DNA of 64,000 nucleotides, taken from assembly GCF_020037125.1 (NCBI RefSeq), contig NZ_JAIQDG010000001.1:682001-746000 (forward strand), given 5' to 3'. Shown here piece by piece: positions 59,472-64,000 of this stretch. The notes beneath the pieces were generated by a model. It was not told the DNA's origin. It was given only the letters and a program-made list of their open reading frames with translations, and ran no database searches. Source of the stretch: Myxococcus sp. RHSTA-1-4 (GTDB lineage: Bacteria; Myxococcota; Myxococcia; Myxococcales; Myxococcaceae). The translations under genes and the position numbers were made by a program. The stretch's first letter is position 1. Every line of letters begins with the position of its first letter.

Positions 59472-59545
59472 AAGCTCCGCCATTGATGGGGATTGGATGT
59501 AAAGCGGCTTGTCAAAACCCACCCAGCAGGTAGGTGGCGGAGCTT
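59472..59545. repeat. 11-bp inverted repeat with 52-base spacer
   Basis: AAGCTCCGCCA (59472-59482) and TGGCGGAGCTT (59535-59545) are perfect inverted copies in a relatively AT-rich intergenic stretch (59387-59664) between divergent genes. It could be paired operator sites or the ends of a small degenerate element. No flanking target duplication was noticed. Confidence 0.4.
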
Positions 59546-59664
59546 CTCACAGCCGCGCCGCGGAGGGCCAGGAATTGGACTTCTGAGGTCGTGAACAGTG
59601 CGTCGCGCTCGATATGCGGCGGGACACCGGAGCGTTGCCCTGCCCCGACACCCCGGAGGATTCG

Positions 59665-61185
59665 ATGCGTCGGTATGCGCTTTGGCTGGGACTGGTATGC
59701 ACGACGGGCTGCGCGGCCCTGTCCCGGGACCTGGGAGCGGTCCCCGACCCGGAGACCGGAAAGTACGAGCTCCCGAAAGAGGAGACGGTGTACCTGGCGC
59801 CCGTCGAGGAGGCGATGATGCTGGCGGGGCGCATCCTCCAGGAGCAGCGCTACGACGTGATGGAGCGGGAGGGCGGGCTGGAGCTGTTCACCTCCGCCCA
59901 CGAGCCCGGGAAGAACGAGCCCGGCGCCCGCGCCTTCGAGCGCTACTACATCAAGGGCGAGCGGGTGGCGCCGCGCCAGTCCATCGTCCGCGTCTTCCGG
60001 CTCAGGTACCACGAGATGGAGGACACGGTGGAGGTCCCCGTCCGCGCCGCCGGCAGCCGCGCCGGAGAGGTGAACGCCGCGAACGCCATCCATCCCTTCG
60101 ACGCCAACAAGACCTTCAAGACCGCGTCCACCCTCGAGGGGGCGGACCTGACGGACCTGGACGACCCCTTCCAGAATGCACCAGAGCTGGAGCGCTTCCG
60201 GTTCGTGCGCGGCATCCGGGACCTCGGCATCGAACGCACGCTGCTGGAGCGGCTGGAGATGGTGCCCTCGCTGGAGCTGGTCGGCGGCAATACCTCCGTC
60301 CCGGCCCGCTCCGTCGTGCTCGAAGGTTGGACGGAGGCCGTGGACGGAGCACAAGCCCCCGTGGCCGAGTGCGGCACGCCCGTGGACGGCGCGGCCCCGC
60401 TGATGGCGAAGGGCCACACCCTGCTGCTGGCCGACCCGCTGGGTACGCGCGAGCTGCCCTCGGCCGCGCTGCGGATGCTGTGCGAGGCCTCCTCCAAGGG
60501 CCTGCCGGTGACGCTGGCCCTGTCGCTGCCCTCCACCGAGCAGCCGCTGCTCGACACGTACATGGCCAGCGCGGGCTCCTCGCAGGACGCGCAGGAGCTG
60601 CTGAGCGGCAGCTCCTTCTGGCGCCGCGTGCACCAGGACGGGCGCAGCAGCCGCGCCATGCTCTGGCTGGTGGAGCAGGCCCGCAGGCTGCGGACCTCCG
60701 GACGCGCGGTGTCCCTGGTGGCCTTCGATGCCGAGAAGACCTCGGGCAACGAGCGCGAGGAGCACATGGCCCGGCACCTGCTGGAGTACCGGAAGCAGCA
60801 CCCTGACGCGTGGCTGCTGGTACTGGCCGGCGGCGCGCACGTGCGCACGACGAGCGCGGGCCGGGACGGTGACTTCGAGCCGCTCGGCATGCGGCTGGCC
60901 CGGGCGCTGCCGTCGGTGAAGGCGCTGGACGTGGGCTTCCAGCGGGGCACCCAGTTCTCCTGCCGCTACAGCGTCTGGGAGGACGTGGAGTGCAACCTGT
61001 TCGCCATCAGCCCCACGGATGCGGCGCGGCAGTTCTCCACCATGCCCTCCGGTGTGACGCTCTTCCCCCAGCCCATCGAGGAAGGCTTCCACGGGCGGCT
61101 CTACGTGGGTGAGCTGAGCGCGTCACCTCCGGCGCTGCAGGCCAGCGCCACCGCCAGCAGCGCGGCCCCGGGCGCCGCGAAGTAG
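59665..61185 (+). CDS. TIKI/ChaN-like putative lipoprotein, paralogue B
   Basis: 506 residues from the ATG at 59665 behind GGAGGA. It has the same layout as the gene at 56711: signal WLGLVCTTGC, unrecognised N-terminal domain, then the TIKI/ChaN-like part (GTRELPSAALRM, RSSRAMLWLVEQARRLR, VLAGGAHVRT). The N-terminal domains differ clearly between the paralogues (for example VEVPVRAAGSRAGEVNAANA here), while residues 250-343 are identical and the C-terminal AGRDGDFEPLGMRLA and VKALDVGFQRGTQFSCRY are shared. The pair looks like a duplication with later gene conversion. Substrate unknown. Confidence 0.7.
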   Translation: MRRYALWLGLVCTTGCAALSRDLGAVPDPETGKYELPKEETVYLAPVEEAMMLAGRILQEQRYDVMEREGGLELFTSAHEPGKNEPGARAFERYYIKGERVAPRQSIVRVFRLRYHEMEDTVEVPVRAAGSRAGEVNAANAIHPFDANKTFKTASTLEGADLTDLDDPFQNAPELERFRFVRGIRDLGIERTLLERLEMVPSLELVGGNTSVPARSVVLEGWTEAVDGAQAPVAECGTPVDGAAPLMAKGHTLLLADPLGTRELPSAALRMLCEASSKGLPVTLALSLPSTEQPLLDTYMASAGSSQDAQELLSGSSFWRRVHQDGRSSRAMLWLVEQARRLRTSGRAVSLVAFDAEKTSGNEREEHMARHLLEYRKQHPDAWLLVLAGGAHVRTTSAGRDGDFEPLGMRLARALPSVKALDVGFQRGTQFSCRYSVWEDVECNLFAISPTDAARQFSTMPSGVTLFPQPIEEGFHGRLYVGELSASPPALQASATASSAAPGAAK

Positions 61186-61214
61186 CCCCAGGGGAGCCAC
61201 CGCGAGCACCGGAG

Positions 61215-61284
61215 CCGGCAAGCCCTGCCGGGGCTGGCAATCCTTGCCGGGCCCGGCAGCGCCCGGAGCGGCAATCTCCGCCGG
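61215..61284 (+). promoter_or_regulatory. Operator array (CCGGCA-N5-TGCCGG) upstream of a sigma-54 promoter
   Basis: Three copies are seen: CCGGCAAGCCCTGCCGG (61215-61231, perfect), CTGGCAATCCTTGCCGG (61234-61250, one mismatch) and GCGGCAATCTCCGCCGG (61268-61284, degenerate). They lie about 127, 108 and 74 bases before the predicted start site. The motif differs from the GGGGCA-N3-TGCCCC arrays, so another activator is expected; the FHA-type activator at 62689 is the nearest candidate. Confidence 0.55.
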
Positions 61285-61324
61285 TCCGCGCGCCTTCCCG
61301 CCGGGAGCACGCGCGATTCGCGGC

Positions 61325-61340
61325 TGGCACCGGGGTTGCT
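61325..61340 (+). promoter_or_regulatory. Sigma-54 promoter of the exported-protein operon
   Basis: TGGCACCGGGGTTGCT is a full match to the TGGCAC-N5-TTGCT consensus (GG at 61326-61327, GC at 61338-61339, ten bases between). The start site would be near 61350, 66 bases before the ATG at 61416. Confidence 0.75.
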
Positions 61341-61415
61341 CTACCGGTCCGCGCACGCATCCCCGGGCCGTATGACACGGCATCCGCTGGACGATGCGCT
61401 GACCAGGAACATCCC

Positions 61416-61928
61416 ATGAAGAAGACGCACGGGTTCGTGTCGAAGTCCGTTGTCGCCCTCGCGCTGCTGGGCGCCCTTCCCGCCGCCGCCGGTACGGCGA
61501 CCTACGCGGGCGCGCTGTGCGCCGCCGTGTCGGGCACGCCGACCATCTTCCGCAGCGGCCGCCTCATCAACCAGACGGGCTCCGACATGGAGGTCGTCTG
61601 CCCCATCCAGCGCAACATCACCAACGTCCCCTACTACACCGAGGACATGACCATCACCGCCACGGTGCTGGACCCGAGCATCACGGATGACGTCTGCTGC
61701 ACCGCCGCCGTGTCGGAGGCGGATGGCACCTACCTCGCCACGGCCCGGACGTGCACCCCGGCGAACAGCGGGGACTACGACACCCACCGGACCCTCTCGA
61801 TGAACCTGCCCTCGGTGTACGCGGGCCCGGGCGGCTACCTGAGCCTGCGCTGCGAGCTGCCGAAGCAGGTCTCCATCGACGGCGCGATGCGCTCCTCCGT
61901 CCTCGCCAGCTTCATCGTCACGGAGTAG
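61416..61928 (+). CDS. Exported protein, unknown function
   Basis: 170 residues with a clear signal peptide (SKSVVALALLGALPAAAGTA). The mature part has six cysteines (LCAAVSG, VVCPIQR, DVCCTAAV, RTCTPAN, LRCELPK), likely disulfide-bonded, and a beta-rich pattern (GRLINQTGSDMEVVCPIQRN, MTITATVLDPSI). Many myxobacterial exported proteins share this general look, but I know no family function. Predicted sigma-54 control with an operator array makes it a regulated, probably abundant product. The next gene starts five bases after its stop. Confidence 0.75.
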   Translation: MKKTHGFVSKSVVALALLGALPAAAGTATYAGALCAAVSGTPTIFRSGRLINQTGSDMEVVCPIQRNITNVPYYTEDMTITATVLDPSITDDVCCTAAVSEADGTYLATARTCTPANSGDYDTHRTLSMNLPSVYAGPGGYLSLRCELPKQVSIDGAMRSSVLASFIVTE

Positions 61929-61933
61929 CCGCC

Positions 61934-62608
61934 ATGCGCCAGGTCCGCTGGGGAGTCCTGGGCGCGGCCATGGCCGCCGTGGCCGCCGCCGGGGTGTGGA
62001 GTCTGAGGGGGAATGCGCCGGAAACGGCCATCGCGCCCCCGGTGGCCACCGAGTCCCGGGCCCCCGCGGAGCTGGAGCGCGAGCTGCGGGCGCTCCGCGC
62101 GGAGTTGGAGTCGCTGCGCCAGGGCCAGGGCCGGCTGGCGCGGCAGGTGGAATCCGTGGAGGGGGCCGCCCCGCGGTCCGTGAATGCGGAGGGCCCGCCA
62201 CCCGCTCCCGAGCCCACGCGGCCCGGGGACGCGGAGAGGGCCGCGGCGGAAGAGGCCCGGCAGGCGCGGGTGGCCGAGCTGGACGCCGAGCTGGAAGCCG
62301 CCCTCCACACGGAGCCCCTGGACGCGGAGTGGGCGCGGAACACCGAGGCCCTGGTCAGCGGCGCCTTCCAGGGCCCGGACCTGGCCGGCTCCCGGCTGGC
62401 GCGCGTGGAGTGCCGCACCCGCGTGTGTGTGCTGGAGGTGGAGCACGAAGGGCAGGAGGCACGGGCGGAGCTGCTGGACTCGCTGATGCGCGTGCGCGGA
62501 CTCCAGGGACAGGCAGTGATGCGTCCAGCAGCCGACGGTAGCCCGTTGACGTCCCGCGTCTATCTGTCGCGCGCGGGGGAGCGCCTGCCGCTGACGCTGC
62601 GCCCGTGA
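61934..62608 (+). CDS. Membrane-anchored coiled-coil protein, unknown function
   Basis: 224 residues: one N-terminal membrane helix ([19 protein letters not shown]), a coiled coil ([20 protein letters not shown], about 45-75), a Pro-rich linker and a C-terminal domain with a Cys pair ([20 protein letters not shown]). The C-terminal pattern resembles periplasmic domains often seen in myxobacterial operons. No function is known. It is second in the sigma-54-driven unit after the exported protein and 80 bases before the FHA-type activator gene. Confidence 0.75.
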   Translation: MRQVRWGVLGAAMAAVAAAGVWSLRGNAPETAIAPPVATESRAPAELERELRALRAELESLRQGQGRLARQVESVEGAAPRSVNAEGPPPAPEPTRPGDAERAAAEEARQARVAELDAELEAALHTEPLDAEWARNTEALVSGAFQGPDLAGSRLARVECRTRVCVLEVEHEGQEARAELLDSLMRVRGLQGQAVMRPAADGSPLTSRVYLSRAGERLPLTLRP

Positions 62609-62688
62609 GCGCCCGCTCATCGAAGCCCTGGGCGTGGCGCACCGTCACGCCGCCCCCGGGTTGCTCCTCTCGTCGCGGGCGTGCCAGC

Positions 62689-64000
62689 ATGGACGGCCGC
62701 GCGATGTCCGTCCCGCACCCCAGCGCCCGCGACACCCGGCCCCTCGGGGCCACATCGGAGCCGTCCGAGTCTGGCGCCGCGTACCTGCTGGTGCTGGAGG
62801 GCGACTCCTCCTGGCGTTTCCCCCTGCCCAACGAGGGAATGGTGCTCGTGGGGCGCGACGAGCAGGCGGACCTGCGGCTGCGCGACGACAGCGTGTCGCG
62901 CCGCCATGCCCGCCTCCTCCTCACCGACGAGGGCGCGCGCGTGGTGGACCTGGGCAGCCACAACGGCACGTCCATCAACGGCCGGCCCGTGGACAGCGCG
63001 CAGCCGGTGCTGTCCGGAGACGTGCTCTCCTTCGGCGCGGTGGTGGCGGTGGTGCGCTCACGCACGCGGGCCGCGCCCGCCCGCAGGGCCCTGGAGGTGG
63101 AGCGGCTGATGGGGCAGCTCCGCGAGGAGGTGGAGCGCGCGCTGCGCTACGGCCGGCCCCTGACGATGCTGGTGCTCGCGCTGCCGGAGCCGGGCGGCGC
63201 GGGCCGCGAGGCGGTGGAGGCGCTGCTGGCGACGGAGGCCGGCCCGGCCGAGGCCGCGGGCTGGCTGGACGGCGCGCACCTCCTGTGGATGCTGCCCGAG
63301 GTCTCCGGAGAGCCGGGCGAGGAGGGCCTGGGCGAGCGCGTGGAGGCGCTGCTGGCCGCGTGCCCGAAGGCGCGGCTGGGCATCTCCTCCTGTCCCTCGG
63401 ACGGCTGTGACGTGGAGACGCTGGTGGCCTCCGCGCGCACCGCCGCGCAGACGGCCGCTCCGGGGGCGTGGGCCTCCGCCGCGGAGGGCATCACCCGGCT
63501 CGCCCTGGGCGAGCGCACCGTGCTGGTGGCGGACCCCGCCATGGCGCAGCTCTACGCGCTGCTGCGCCGGCTGGCCGCCAGCGAGCTGCCGGTGCTGGTG
63601 TGCGGGGAGACGGGCGTGGGCAAGGAGAACGCCGCGTTCGCGGTGCACCACTGGTCGCCGCGCGCCTCCGGGCCCTTCATCGCCGTCAACTGCGCCGCCC
63701 TGCCCGAGGGGCTGGTGGAGAGCGAGCTGTTCGGCCACGAGCGCGGCGCCTTCACCGGCGCCACCACCGCGCGCGCGGGCCTGCTGGAGAGCGCCCAGGG
63801 CGGCACCGTCTTCCTGGACGAGGTGGGCGAGCTACCCGCGTCCGCGCAGGCGAAGCTGCTGCGCGCGCTGGAGGTGCGCCGCATCACCCGCGTGGGCGAG
63901 GTGCGCGAGCGGCCCATCGACATCCGCATCGTCGCCGCCACGCACCGGGACCTGGAGGCGGAGGTGGCGGCGGGACGCTTCCGGGAGGACCTCTACTTCC
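62689..64000 (+). CDS. FHA-domain sigma-54-dependent activator, C-terminus beyond window
   Basis: The ATG at 62689 (or 62704) opens a frame that runs off the right edge (437 residues seen). Order: FHA domain (about 25-120: [38 protein letters not shown]), a middle region that looks like a degenerate GGDEF/cyclase fold (about 130-240: [38 protein letters not shown]) and the sigma-54 AAA+ domain (Walker [15 protein letters not shown] loop, Walker [13 protein letters not shown]). The FHA part should sense Ser/Thr-kinase phosphorylation. A Fis-type HTH is expected past the window end. It probably activates the promoter at 61325-61340. Confidence 0.9.
   Translation, partial: MDGRAMSVPHPSARDTRPLGATSEPSESGAAYLLVLEGDSSWRFPLPNEGMVLVGRDEQADLRLRDDSVSRRHARLLLTDEGARVVDLGSHNGTSINGRPVDSAQPVLSGDVLSFGAVVAVVRSRTRAAPARRALEVERLMGQLREEVERALRYGRPLTMLVLALPEPGGAGREAVEALLATEAGPAEAAGWLDGAHLLWMLPEVSGEPGEEGLGERVEALLAACPKARLGISSCPSDGCDVETLVASARTAAQTAAPGAWASAAEGITRLALGERTVLVADPAMAQLYALLRRLAASELPVLVCGETGVGKENAAFAVHHWSPRASGPFIAVNCAALPEGLVESELFGHERGAFTGATTARAGLLESAQGGTVFLDEVGELPASAQAKLLRALEVRRITRVGEVRERPIDIRIVAATHRDLEAEVAAGRFREDLYF

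Overview
The window is very GC-rich and densely coded, and its gene families are typical of a predatory myxobacterium (Myxococcota, Cystobacterineae; Myxococcus/Corallococcus-like). Pointers are Ser/Thr kinases, FHA proteins, sigma-54 activators, many soluble and hybrid histidine kinases, many lipoproteins, a MYXO-CTERM tail, an NGLST-repeat lipoprotein and a polymorphic-toxin immunity gene. This taxonomic call is inference from gene content. No tRNA, rRNA, CRISPR array or insertion sequence was seen.

Layout. 1-5.1 kb: partial ECF sigma factor, a 61-aa peptide gene opposite a JmjC-type oxygenase, and a large TPR-CHAT lipoprotein. 5.1-11.3 kb: secreted polysaccharide-lyase-like protein with MYXO-CTERM tail, VOC protein, and a MarR/HlyD/DHA2 drug-efflux unit. 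11.3-20.4 kb: TPR protein and M15-peptidase-like lipoprotein, then a sensor kinase/sigma-54 response regulator pair, glutaminyl cyclase, a lone receiver protein and a lipoprotein HtrA. The last set is tied together by three predicted sigma-54 promoters and two arrays of GGGGCA-N3-TGCCCC operators. 20.5-30.3 kb: two Ser/Thr kinases with cyclase-like modules, an OPT transporter and an FHA-PAS-kinase-receiver protein. 30.5-34.2 kb: NGLST lipoprotein, a decayed nuclease-toxin/immunity pair and a soluble histidine kinase. 34.5-46.4 kb: metabolic and housekeeping genes (FAD protein, hydrolases, 2-oxo-3-hexenedioate decarboxylase-like, SDR, UDP-sugar pyrophosphorylase, GAF/PAS kinase, beta-lactamase-fold hydrolase).

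46.5-53.4 kb is a tightly overlapping seven-gene operon for 3-hydroxyanthranilate/kynurenine catabolism: semialdehyde dehydrogenase, RidA-type 2-aminomuconate deaminase, 3-hydroxyanthranilate dioxygenase, ACMS decarboxylase, kynureninase, kynurenine 3-monooxygenase and an atypical SDR. A candidate kynurenine formamidase lies just downstream on the other strand. The decarboxylase at 38.6-39.4 kb would supply the next step. Tryptophan dioxygenase is not in the window.

53.4-64 kb: a second toxin remnant (HNH stub plus DUF4265), glutamine synthetase with an unusual AT-rich leader, two nearly duplicated TIKI/ChaN-like lipoproteins flanking a JAMM-motif lipoprotein, and an exported-protein operon behind a textbook sigma-54 promoter with its own operator array. 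An FHA-type sigma-54 activator follows and is cut by the window end.

The most novel-looking material is (i) the two self-contained sigma-54 circuits, (ii) the JAMM lipoprotein between gene-converted lipoprotein paralogues, and (iii) the small-peptide/JmjC pair.
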